From Paracamarosporium sp. OC-R06-R3 (taxonomy: Eukaryota > Ascomycota > Dothideomycetes > Pleosporales > Didymosphaeriaceae): a stretch of DNA of 64,000 bases. Numbering within the stretch: position 1 is the stretch's first letter; each line of letters starts with the position of its first letter. This document shows positions 40,061-51,099 of this stretch, in pieces. The notes under the pieces are model-generated. The model was not told the DNA's origin, did no database searches, and saw nothing but the letters and a program-made list of their open reading frames with translations. The translations under genes were made by a program, and so were the position numbers. Location of the stretch: the NCBI GenBank assembly GCA_019828545.1, contig JACVRA010000424.1, positions 62,001 through 126,000 on the forward strand, in the 5' to 3' direction.

Positions 40061-42171
40061 CTACCGATTGGAAGCTCTTCCAAGGGCAAAAACAGCGACG
40101 ATTACCACAGCCAAAGTGGCAATAGCACCTGGAAGCAGAAACTCGTTGGGTACACCTGCGATGAGCTCTGGGACTTCCTGCTTGGAGGTCGTGGGTTGAC
40201 CTCGGGCTTTCGGACGCGGTTGCTCTTCCTCGTCATCGTCGAAGAACTGCTTGCGTTCCCGCAGGACAGACTCAGGAGGTGTGACTGGCTTGGATAGAGC
40301 GGGTTGAGGCTCAACAGTAGCTGGTAGAGGTGGGTCCTTCGGGTCGTGTACGAATAGGTCAACCTTTTCTCGGTGTGCAAGACGAGAAAGACTGATCGCC
40401 TCAATAAGGTCCTCGTTAGTGGTAATCGACACGGTGTCGCCCTCGTTATCGAGATAGCTCAGAGCAAATCCAGATCTGGAGATCTTTCCGTCCTCAAACG
40501 TGGGAACACCACCCAATGCTTCGATATCCTCCGATCCGAGTTTCGCGGCGACGCTGGAAATGAGCTCCTCGATTCCGGCGGATGCAACAACTTGCAGACG
40601 GTGAACACGGCCACTAGGAGCCTTAAACTTAAAGGCGAAAGGAGTGTCTTCTAGAGACGTGGCCGGTGTGCCACCCAAGGCAGAGGTTTCTGGCGAGTGT
40701 CCCACATGCGAGGCAGAATCGTTCGGAAGTACACTGTCTCCGCGATCGATAAGGTTGGGTCGATGCAGATCATGAGACATCATTGAACGATGGTCAGGGG
40801 TTCCAGGCATGACATTGCTTCGACCTTCGCCAGACATCATCGATTCCGACTCGTTGTCCAGAGACAACCAAAACTTGTTCCAAGCAGGTCCTTCACCATC
40901 CGTAGTGCTAATGTTGTTGATCTGGAATTGTCAGTTTATTTTCGTAAACACAAACGCCCGACTTACTTGGTCTAGGGTAGCATAAGTCAACTTCAAGACA
41001 TCGACCATACCAACAATCTCTCCGGCCTCGCTCATGACAGGCAAGTTCAAATAGTGGCCATCGTGCATCTTCCGCAGCGCTGCCTGGATGCTCATGTCCA
41101 TGGGCGCAAAGTCAGGGTGTGGGGTCATGACACGCACGACACTGCAAGTTGCAGGGTCAAGCCCGGCAGCAATGACACGGAGGACGACATCTTTGCTGGT
41201 AAAAATACCAGTAATTTGACCCTGGTCTTGGACCAACACGGCAGTTGTATGGTTCTCCTTCATCATGGTGGCAGCCTCCTTAACCGATGTTCGCACTGAG
41301 ACAGTAGTCGGCGGCAGCCCATTCAACACTGACTCTAGCGTGGGGCCAGACATCTTGTGTCTGATGGCTTCAACGTACTGAATGATCTGTTGCGGTTGAC
41401 TTGAGCCCATCTCAGCCTGCACACCCTCGAGGGCGTCATACAGCTTCCGCGACGAGCTATAGGCACGCTCAAGCTTTTCCATGGCATCGTAGAAGCACTT
41501 TGTGATATCCAGGATGCCGGAAATATCATGATTCTCGTCCATGACAGGTAAGTGACGGAACCCTTTCCGAACCATGAGATCCAACGCATCCGTGGCACTT
41601 GTATCCGTCTTTGCGCAGAGCGGGTTTTTGGTCATGATCTCTTCGATCGTGATGTTCTGGGCTTTGATGCCAGCGCCAACTACGCGGAAAGCCAGATCTT
41701 TTGCGGTAAAGATACCTGCGATGCGATCATCGTCGTCTGTAACCAGCACACAATCTTCCCTCTTAGCTGCCATAAGCTGAGCGGCTTCGGCGACGGTTGT
41801 ATTCGGCTTGATTTGAAGAGCCGGGCTAGGCTTGAGAGCGAGGACAGTACCCGGAGGTGCCTTCTTAGACTGGCGGACGCGGCCGCCGAGGTTCTTCTTC
41901 TTGTTCAGATCCCCTTCGATCTTGCGGCGAATTGCCTGTTGCTGTTAGATTGTAGTCCGACTCCTTTCCCGGAGATGTCGCAATCACATACCTCATCTCT
42001 CTTCGATTGCTTCGCTCGGCTGGCACTGAGCGTCGAGGTGCCATCGTTCTGAGATAGGTGGTGTTCGAGGGCGGGACGAGGGATGCCAGATGGACTGTTG
42101 GAGAACTGGGCCTGGTGCTGGCTGTTCGGACGGTTTTTGGGGGTGCCCCTTAAAGTGCCGGTGGAAGACAT
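40061..42171 (-). CDS. CBS-pair and PB1 domain protein with C-terminal membrane anchor
   Basis: Three exons on the minus strand: 42171-41992, 41935-40967, 40921-40061 (669 residues, frame closed). The N-terminus is polar (MSSTGTLRGTPKNRPNS). Two Bateman modules follow. The first CBS pair, residues ~90-210, has TVAEAAQLMAAKREDCVLVTD, IAGIFTAKDL and GFRHLPVMDEN. The second, ~260-380, has VKEAATMMKENHTTAVLVQD, ITGIFTSKDVVLRVIAAG and YLNLPVMSE. A PB1 domain lies at ~470-560 (FAFKFKAPSGRVHRL, YLDNEGDTVSITTNEDL). The C-terminal end is hydrophobic, GAIATLAVVIVAVFALGRASNR. This layout is conserved in ascomycetes; S. pombe mug70 is, as I recall, the same type. CBS pairs bind adenine nucleotides and PB1 mediates pairing, so an energy-sensing tail-anchored protein is plausible, but the function is not established. 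Confidence 0.85.
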
Positions 42172-42733
42172 GGCTGCGAATTAATGGCGACTGAACGGGC
42201 CTCGCAATCGGCCAGTCGTCTATGAACTGATGTTCGAGAGGAGTGGAACCAGTAAGGGTGTTCCTTATGAGCGATTGCAGGGACGCAGAAGAAGGCGAGA
42301 CCCTAGCAACCAATAAACAAACCACGCTCGGTCGGGCCAAGCGCCGTCGCGCTGGGGTCACAAGGACAGGCGGCGATAACACCTTGTTCAGACCAAATGC
42401 AACGGTAGGGGGCGTATATATAGAAAATAGTGAATGTATAATAGGCAGACACGGTAAAAAATATGTATACACCTGCTTACACATGAAATAAAGTTCGTAT
42501 ATGGCATTTGGTGGAATCAATGTGCCAAGAGATAAGATTAGATCCGGATCAATCTCGGCACCATGGACCTCGCTTACGCCCACATTCATTCTGGCACTTG
42601 CATCAACGCCGCCCGACAACGACACCACCTCGACAACCCACCCCGCTGACTCCTAGATCACATATCTCCGGTGCGCAACCTTGCCTACGATTTTGATACA
42701 GACTGGGCTAACGCGTTGCAGAATCAGCCCATC
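42172..42733. promoter_or_regulatory. Shared head-to-head promoter region, CBS-PB1 / ribosomal protein S26
   Basis: 562 nt between start codons. A TATATATA element lies at 42415-42422, about 310 nt upstream of the S26 start. No further gene is visible. Confidence 0.45.
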
Positions 42734-43304
42734 ATGGTCAAGAAGCGAGCATCCAAGTACGCACATCTCGAAATCTACACTCCCGCGGCCATGCAGGACT
42801 AACAGCTCTCAGCGGTCGCAACAAGAAGGGCCGCGGCCACGTCAAGCCCATCCGTTGCTCCAACTGCTCTCGATGCACTCCCAAGGACAAGGCAATCAAG
42901 AGATTCACCATCAGGAACATGGTCGAGTCTGCCGCCATCCGTACGTCGCCGTCTCCACCACAGTTTCGCACAACAGCAGCAAAATTGGGATCAAGCTGAA
43001 TAAGTCTGGGCTGACTCGATTATGCAGGTGATATCTCCGATGCCTCCGTCTTCCCCGAGTACACTGTCCCCAAGATGTACTTGAAGCTCCAGTACTGCGT
43101 CTCCTGCGCCATCCACGGCAAGATCGTCCGGTATGTCACGATTGAAGAAAGGGTTTCAGGGAAATTGGACGATTCTAACCGAAGTACAGTGTCCGCTCAA
43201 GGGAGGGTCGCCGCAACCGTGCTCCCCCGCCACGCGTCAGGTACAACAAGGACGGAAAGAAGGTGAACCCCAACCAGGCCGCCCCTAAGCAGGGTGCCGC
43301 GTAA
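42734..43304 (+). CDS. RPS26: 40S ribosomal protein S26 (eS26)
   Basis: Four exons: 42734-42756, 42813-42940, 43028-43130, 43190-43304 (122 residues, frame closed). The sequence MVKKRAS then [20 protein letters not shown] is diagnostic. The zinc-site cysteines are in CSNCSRC and [13 protein letters not shown], followed by the basic [15 protein letters not shown] and the tail [11 protein letters not shown]. eS26 sits at the mRNA exit channel of the small subunit. The first exon is only 23 nt, a common arrangement in ribosomal protein genes, and the introns are concentrated towards the 5' half. Confidence 0.96.
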
Positions 43305-43738
43305 AGGATCGAAAAGTTTGAGCTCGGGGTGGTGATGAAGAACTCATGGCGCATGGTACGGTTCAATGGGTGTCATACTGGAAATCATGCATGAATCAAT
43401 GGAGGCTAGGCAGGCCAATATGATGATTGATGGGCAAGAGCTTGCTGCAACAGGTCGCGAGAGCACCGAGGGCTAGCTACGAGCTTGTAAAACGAATATC
43501 CGACTCGATCTGCGTCAGCCTCCCATCTGCTTACTCGTGACTTAAACATGGCGTTGTGAGTGTGTTTAACGATTGCGCTGGATGAGTGCCCTTTAGCCTC
43601 CATTGAATATGCCTACCGTGGTCTACACAACGTTCTTACAAATGCTCTCATGATCGCCAGGGAAAAAGAAACGTCTGCCTGCAAGATGAATATAAAACTG
43701 TACAGACAACTCCAGACAGTTTTAAACCGTTCCATGAC
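43305..43738. other. Convergent intergenic region S26 - VanZ-like
   Basis: 434 nt between two stops; no gene is visible. Two 3' UTRs are expected. Confidence 0.5.
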
Positions 43739-44651
43739 CTAATCGTTCCGCTTCTTGCTGTCACCTAGATCGCCCCCTTCGGCCTGTCCGTTTTGAGCCT
43801 CTCCCGGCTCGGTAGTCTCCCAGTCCTCCGCGTTTTCATCCCAATTGTCTAGTTCCCGATCCACGTCTGGCCTGACTATGCCAGACTCTTGCTCCTCCTC
43901 AACGTGTGATTCGCCAAGCTCGATGTCCACATCGTTGTCATCTCCCGCAAGCGCACCATAACCCCGCGCAGCCCGTTTCCGCTCAAGCATGCGCTTGTGG
44001 TACCAATTGCACAGCGCCAATGCACTCAACGATCCTAGGACATTCGCGACAATATCAAAGTAGTCGAATTCGCGTCCATTCTGCCATTGTCAGCCAAAGC
44101 CCTTCAATGCTCACTCCAGCCACGAGAGTAGACTTACAGGCAACAACCACTGCACAACCTCGCTTGCAATTCCAAGTCCAAGCGTGACCACCGTAAAGGT
44201 GAGTTGTAGTACTTTCCGCCGAGACGTCTCGAGGATCCAGTAGAACGTTAGGGTCAGCAGGAAGAAGGCGATGAAGTGCAGCACTTTGTCGGAGTGCTTT
44301 TGACTGGGCAAGTTGTATTCAGACGGAGCGAAGCCACCGGCGGCAGAAATGAGAACGAGGGCTGCGAAGGCTCCTGGTAGATTGTTAGTTGTAGCCTTGT
44401 TCGGTGTCTCCGCTCGGTGTCTCCGCTGCGGTGGCCTGGAGCGACGGTTGAATGGAGCCTCTGTTGGGGGAAAAGAGAAACCATCGGACTGCGATCATCA
44501 TTTCGCTGAGTTTCAGTCGAGCGATTTGTAGAACATAAGATCTTTGCAAGTGCTCTCTAGCAAAGCGTGCAGTTGTCTCAAACAGACGGCGCAGCTCGGC
44601 CAGCTATGACGGCATGCACATACCTGCAAACGGCTTCCGAATCCGCATCAT
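43739..44651 (-). CDS. VanZ-like family membrane protein
   Basis: Three exons on the minus strand: 44651-44624, 44373-44138, 44080-43739 (201 residues, frame closed). The product starts MMRIRKPFAGAFAALVLISAAGGFAP (first membrane segment). It continues with KHSDKVLHFIAFFLLTLTFYWIL (second; the DKxxHF motif is the VanZ hallmark), LQLTFTVVTLGLGIASEVVQWLLP (third), and GREFDYFDIVANVLGSLSALALC (fourth; DxxDxxANxxG is the other VanZ motif). A hydrophilic acidic tail of ~85 residues follows (ELDNWDENAEDWETTEPGE). Fungal VanZ-like proteins are conserved but of unknown role. The first exon codes for just nine residues and was placed by its donor and by matching the family start; intron 1 is 250 nt. 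Confidence 0.8.
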
Positions 44652-46237
44652 CTTTGAACGTTGAGTTTCGCTATTGGAACAACCTAAGCATAGTCCAGCA
44701 GCGCTTGTGGGAGGTATATCGGCTAGAGTATATCGCGATAGACGTGGAGCTCTGGCAAGTCTGAATACGAAGTTGGAGCTAAACCGGTTTTGTACCCATG
44801 CAGGGCGACCGGTCCGTGGGGATGCCGGAAGCGAACATTGGGTGCCGATCTACATGCGGATAGTACGACGGAGCTCGTTTTTATTCATTATTCAGCCTGA
44901 GTAGCCTCAGCGCTGTGATTGAATAGTCAATAAAGACGAGCTCCTTCGTAAATTGGGCATTACCTAATCTGAACTTAGAGGAGCTTGCAGTTTCAAAGCG
45001 ATGTGCTGGTAGATGCTTCTATGGGAAGTAGGCACGCGTTCACACTCAAGCAGACCGACGACAGACCACAAGTTGGGCACTTCCCCACAGCATTAGAGAA
45101 GAATGCTTCGGGAAACGTCGCGTTCACTGGAATGGACAAGCTGCTGGAGCGCATGCTCTTCTTTTTGAGGTGTACCTTTGCAAATGCAGCATGCTGTACT
45201 CCCCTAGAGTGCGATGCACATGCGCGTTGTAACTCAGTCTATACAGTGTTCCAATGTCTCTTTATCTGTTCAATGAAATATTGTTCTGGTAGCGAATGGA
45301 TTCTTAGAAACTATGCGATCTTCCTTTTCACTACTGGTGCATCCTTATTGAGAACATCTTTATCCCATAAATATTCTTTGCGATGTGCTTACACAGATTA
45401 GTCAATGGTATCACACAGAAGAGCAATATATTGAAATTTGGTCAAGAGGATCATTAGGTGCATCTGCAATATTCATCTCAAAGAGGGGACAGCAGCTTCG
45501 GTATGTGTCAATACCAACGGCGATTTCCTTTCTGGGCTCTAATCCCCTCATGTGTGAAGCCACCTCACTTAAGTAAAAATCAAGATCTTCCATTTGAAGT
45601 CCGTTCTGCTGTACCCAGAAGGAAGGGGATCGGACAAGTACTTGCAACAACCCACTTGTAATCTCACGTTCTAGTCTGGAGAACATATTAATACTCTAAT
45701 AACGCAACCCAAGGAGTGAGAAGTTCGCTACTATGAATCTTTGTACTATGCTCATGCTGCTTGTATCATGTTTGTAGTGGGTACTTTCAGCGCACGGTAG
45801 GAGTCTACAATGCGAACGAAAACAATTTTAGGTTGATGACGAGTTCATATAGTAGCACAAAGTTTGAGTGAGAATATACGATTCACGGCTGAAAGAACAA
45901 TAGAGTGCGATGTCCGAAAGGTAGTAAGTGAAGGGAGTTTGATATTGGAGTTGCTCACTCGTGGCGCTAAGCCTATAGTAGCGGTAACCTTAATCCAACG
46001 AGGCAGGAGCGCCTCCTCCACTTGCGACCTGCTCCGCAACAACGACCGAGCAGACACCGCGGCCCTTCAGGCCATCGCACAACGCCAGTTTTCATCTCAG
46101 TTCCATCGGCTCTCATCTCGCATACCGTCGAACTCCTTCCATGCTTGCTTTTACCTCGCCGCGACATCTGTACGAGGTCGCAGAGCGGAGGTCGGGGCCA
46201 TCCTGAATTGCCAAGACCTCCCCACAGCGTGAACTCC
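44652..46237. other. AT-richer gene-poor region
   Basis: 1.6 kb, visibly AT-richer than its neighbours, especially 44900-45900. It contains a doubtful minus-strand frame (45411-45686) and the Spt7 promoter at its right end. It may be an old insertion or relic sequence. Confidence 0.45.
45411..45686 (-). CDS. Doubtful 91-residue ORF in AT-rich region
   Basis: An ATG-started frame with hydrophilic, gene-like composition (MFSRLEREITSGLLQVL, MEDLDFYLSEVASHMRGLEPRKE). It has no recognisable domain and no clear splice partners. It may be a small gene, an exon, or a relic of a decayed gene. Evidence for expression is lacking. Confidence 0.2.
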   Translation of the reverse strand: MFSRLEREITSGLLQVLVRSPSFWVQQNGLQMEDLDFYLSEVASHMRGLEPRKEIAVGIDTYRSCCPLFEMNIADAPNDPLDQISIYCSSV

Positions 46238-49200
46238 ATGTCTCTACATCCATCATCGCGCGACCGCCAGAACTATGCACGCCCGCCGCCCAACGCGCTC
46301 CGCTTGCGTACGCCCAATGCTTCATTGAGCGATGAGGCCATGTCCAACGGTTCCAACAATAACAACCAGGCGGAGGGGCTGGAGACCGCGGCCGAAGATG
46401 ACCCCCGGGTCGCGCGCTGGCGGGAGAACTATCTGCGCACCGAGGCGCGTCTCACCGCCCTATTGGGAAGTGATCGAATACATGATGGGGATGATGGAGA
46501 GGCCGCCCGTACAGCTGATGCGCCCGCCGATGATGCGCCCGCAGCACATGACGCGCGCCCGACCGCGACGCCAAAGAAAGCCGCCCGGACAATTGATGAA
46601 GACGACTACGGCGACGATGATGACGCCGAAGAAGAAGACGATACCCACACCTCACCGCTCCTCGCGAAGAGCGCCCCGAACGGCATCGGCTCCGCTACCA
46701 TCGACGCACCAAGTCTTCGGATACCCTCGCTATCGAGTAAACTGGGTATCGAATCAATAGGTACACCGGGCGCGGAGCAGCCCAAGTCAGCCGATGATGT
46801 GCGCAAGAAGCTGCAACAAGACAAGGAAGCTGCTGTGGACGCCGCCAAACGCAGTTTCTACACAATGTTCTACACCCTCGAAAGCGATCGAGATGCTATG
46901 CTGGAACAACAGAAACTCGACGAGCTTGACAGACAAGTTGAGACGGAGATGTCGGGCCAGTCGGCCGCAACGCCGGCCCCCGGCGCCAGCACTGCTCCTC
47001 AGCAAGGAACGCTAAGCACGACGAACCTTGGAGCGTCCAGTCTCACCTTAAAGCATCTCATCGCGCGCATAGATGCAGAACGAGATAAGGTCAAAGCTAG
47101 CGACACCCAGCTACGGAGCTTGATCAGCGAGGTCCGGAAGAATCGTAGCAAATGGGCCAATGAAGACCGTGTCGGACAGGAAGAGCTGTACGAGAGCATG
47201 GAAAAGGTCATCATGGAGCTCAAGGCAGGCGAACACGCAAACCCCTTTCTGCAGCGCGTAAACAAGAGGGAAGCGCCCGACTACTACAATGTCATCAAAC
47301 AACCCATGGATATTGGGACTATGATGAAGAAGCTCAAGCAGCTGGCTTATAAGTCAAAGAAAGAGTTCGTAGACGACCTCATGCTTATCTGGGCAAACTG
47401 TTTGAAGTACAACTCCGCTTCTGATCATCCGCTTCGCAAGAAAGCTCTCTATATGCGGAAAGAGACCGAAAAGCTTGTGCCTTTGATTCCCGACATCACC
47501 GTTCGCGACCGCGCGGAGGTTGAGGCTGAAGAACGCAGAATGCGCAACGGCGACGCCGACGCCGACGGCGCTGATGACAGTGAGGACGAAGAGCCGATCA
47601 TGGCGTCTCGCGGCCGTAAAGCACCGAGTAAAGGTGGGAAAGGCAGTAATGCCGCAAGAAAGGCACCTCCAGCTGGTCTGGAAGATACGCCCGCCCCCGA
47701 AAGTAAACCAGCAATACCAACGTTGAATCACACCGTCTCTAATTTGAAGAACGAATTTCTGCGCGCAGATTCGGAAATGGAGGGAAGCGTGAATGGATTT
47801 GCAACTCCACCACCAGGCACCTTGACTCCCATAGGCCCTAATGGCTTGCTCCGTGGCGGTGCTAGTGGCAGCCAGGCGGATATATCTGAAGCAGATGGCA
47901 CTGGTGCTTCAGTTAGTGGCTTCACGGAGGAGGATGCTGACTTGGACGATCTTGAGTACAAAACTTGGAAACAAGTCACCAAGAAAGACAGAGCTACGAT
48001 TGCAGCTGAACGCCATCGGTTGTTCCGGGATGACCAGCTCCAGCCAGACGAGCCTGCAATATTGCGTAGTAGAGCAGGTATGAGAAGATGGGCACGGCAT
48101 CGAAAACAAGCCAACGAGGAAGGCGTGCCCGGTGCCTCGACATCTTTAGCAGATATCAAAGATGGCTTGCAAGCTACTACCGGTCAAAGTTTAGCTGAGG
48201 GCATTGCAGGAGAAGAGGAGCGGCAAGTGCCGGATTATTATGACCCCGTCTGTACAGTCCCAGATCTGGACGAACGCCTCCAATGGATTGAAGATTCCCA
48301 GGGACATGTTATTCAACAACATGAAGAATACATGCGACTCTTGCCAAGCGGACAATTCACTTCGCCGGACAGCGCTCTGGCAAGGAAGATGGAGTCTAAT
48401 ATGCGCCAAATGCAGGAGACAAGGAAGATCTGTGCCAAGATCGGCATCGTGAAGCAAATGCAGCTACAGTCGCAGGTACGGTAGTTCTAGACGCTGCCTC
48501 GAACCTTTTACTAACAATTGTAGATGTATCAGAATCAATTCCAGAAGTACGATCCCAGGCCGTTTGTCGAGACGGACGTTGAACCCATGGTCGTGTCAGA
48601 AGACGGACCTGTTATGGCGCCGTATGTCTGCCGTGCAGCCCTGCAGCGTAGCGTGGGTAAGATTTTCTACCATGCTGGTTTCGAAGAGTTCCAACCCTCA
48701 GCTTTGGATGCCATCACCGACATAGCGGGAGATTTTTTTCAGAAACTCGTCGCAAGCTTCGGATTGTATCGAGAAACTCCAAAGATGAAATCGGAAATTG
48801 CAGTGCCCAACGAGAATGGTAAGCCCACGAACTGGGTTCCCAGGTTTACGCAGGAAGAAGCAGTGCTGCACTCGCTGCAAGTGAACGGTGTTGACCTGGA
48901 AACTTTGGAGACATACGTCAAAGACGATGTCGAACGACTCGGGACCAAGCTCGCGGGAATGCATGACCGGATGCGCTCGTACTATGCTGAACTTCTTCGA
49001 CCTGCTCTGGACAATGCTGGTGCCGATGGTTCCGGTGCCTTCAACGACGGTAGTGAACAGTTCGTTGGCGGTGACTTCGCAGAAGACATTGGTGAAGACT
49101 TCTTCGGCTTCAAGGAACTTGGCTTGGACAAAGAGTTTGGTGTGGCATTCAGCGTCCCATTGCACTTATTGCAAAACAGGATGCACAACGCTTACCAATC

Positions 49201-49731
49201 TCAAAACACAAAGTATGCATCTCAAAACAAAGCTATCAGCGAGATCACTAACATCATACTAGTAATGTTACCACTACTGGCGCTCTCATGGAAGAGCCGG
49301 TGAAGTTTGAGCCAGTCACCGTACAAAATGTTACCAACCAGATCGGGCTTATGCGAACTTGGTTCCTTGCTAAATTGCAGGATAACAACAACCAGTCGCT
49401 TGTCGAGGACGACGATCTACCACCTAAACAGCGTTTCCCTAAGCCCCGTCTTCCTCCAACTGGCAAAATATCCAGTCCACGCAAGCGTCCATTGAGAGAG
49501 CAACAGCAAATGGCACGCAAAAAGCGAAAGCTGGACGAAGAGAAAGATGAGAACGGGGGTAACGACCACGGTTCGTCCGCGAACGGTGGCCTCACGAAAG
49601 GACTCGGCAAGCCTGTGGGCAAGCTCAAGCTTGAGATGCCTCAAAAGGAGAACCAAAACATCGCCGAACCTGAGAAGGATGACGGCAGTGCTGTAGGGAT
49701 GATAAGCCCTGAGAGTATCCTCGCGGCATGA
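46238..49731 (+). CDS. SPT7: SAGA complex subunit Spt7 (bromodomain and histone-fold)
   Basis: Three exons: 46238-48475, 48524-49212, 49263-49731 (1131 residues, frame closed). The N-terminus is acidic and disordered. A bromodomain occupies about 315-420: [30 protein letters not shown], with the acetyl-lysine-binding Asn near 391 in LKYNSAS. A second conserved block ([26 protein letters not shown]) follows at ~570. The Spt7 histone-fold at ~780-830 ([29 protein letters not shown]) pairs with Ada1 in [22 protein letters not shown] (~1000) is another Spt7 block, before a Lys/Pro-rich end. SAGA acetylates histones and delivers TBP to promoters. The frame is open further upstream, but 46238 is the first ATG with suitable context. 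Confidence 0.9.
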
Positions 49732-51099
49732 GTTTGATGTACTCTCTCCATTGCCGTCATCCTTACACATCGCATCTACCATTTCAGTTTGGGTAATAGA
49801 GCTCTAGACAACTGTATAGGACGTCGCTGTTTTTGTTAATCTCCTTACTGCCAGTTTTATCGCAAGAGGTACTGCTTTCGGGGTTTCACTTCTATCACTC
49901 CCTCGAATGTCCAGTTTTAATACGACTATAACATCTTCTTATCCTGTCTGATACCCGATGGACCAGTGGATCTGTCAGACGAACAAGTTCACCAAGCATA
50001 CGGTAGTTCGGCGTTCTTCTTGTTGATCTCTTTTTGGAGATTTGTGTAAGTTTTCTCTGGGCGGGTCGGAATCAATCTGAGGTTGTATACCCTTTGGTCT
50101 ACTGGGTCTTTTGCAGCACGATCGCATGTGGAGAGGCAAAGGGTGGCGAGCATGCAAGAATGGATTTTCGTGATTCTGTATATAAAATGCCAGTGCCACA
50201 GCAGTGGCCCTTTCCGGAGCAGACATAGTTTGTTTATATCAACTTCGTTGTCATACAATTTGGTGCGAGAACTTGGTACCGTTTCTCAGGTGTGTGGTGT
50301 GGATGTGTGACAGTACAGGAATACTTCTCAACTTCTACATGTGAGGGGCACTGCTCGTCCAGAGCGTGTTTGCAATCTGAATTTATCGTTTGTACCAAGC
50401 TACTCATATCTAAGTAGCGGGGAGGCGGCTCCATTTCATCATCTGAATGATTACAGACACGCAAACTGGACATTGCAGGTCGCAACCGGTACGTCACCAA
50501 GATCCAAAAGTTAGTGCACCCTGGAGAGATTGTATCTCAATGAATGAAGATCTAATTTATCCGCTATGGCATAAACTCAAGAGTTTAAGTCTAAACTGCT
50601 CAATGCTGCGTGGCCACGTTATGATATGCCCTGACTTTGATAGCCGAGCTGAAATTATCAATGATGTCTAGCGCGCGGATTCTTTGCGCCCGACCTTCCA
50701 TTCCTCTTACACCTCCAATCACTTAATAACTTTTGCTGTTTCCATCACGAGCCATCGTGTAAGCTAAGTGTCCGTCGCGTGCCGGTGAGTCGTGGTGTCC
50801 TTAGTCTTGTTCCTGTCGGCATTTTTTTGGTCTTAGCTAACGGTGCGACAAGACCACGGTTCATCTTCTTCTCGACTTGGACCTTCTTTCTGTCACTTCA
50901 CATCACACTTCTTTTTACTTCCACTGCCGACCTGTGCGCACCACTCTAGACGACGCGCAGCAGTTACCCGGCTGCAATTGTTTGCTACCGCTTCTCAAAA
51001 AATATCTCTTTTCGTTCATTGGCTGCGATTTTTCCTTTCGTTGTATTTGGTCAATCCACAATCTATTCTCTTAGCATCACGCCTTTCTAACGCAACACG
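49732..51099. other. Intergenic region Spt7 - AT-hook protein
   Basis: 1.4 kb between two plus-strand genes. It holds a possible small minus-strand gene (49989-50473) and a T/C-rich leader before the next start. Nothing else is supported. Confidence 0.45.
49989..50473 (-). CDS. Possible small spliced gene, unresolved
   Basis: Two consecutive minus-strand open frames look protein-like. One begins with an ATG at 50473 (MSSLRVCNHSDDEMEPPPRY, rich in Asp, Glu and Pro). The other ends at 49989 with a charged stretch (PTRPEKTYTNLQKEINKKNAE) typical of a coiled end. A donor such as GTACCA near 50280 could join them, but I could not find a single acceptor that convincingly settles the model. The reading-frame content is the only evidence. 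Confidence 0.2.

Noticed and set aside
44985..45401. 138-codon plus-strand frame in the AT-rich region
   Set aside because: Starts at a non-ATG codon, irregular composition, no domain.
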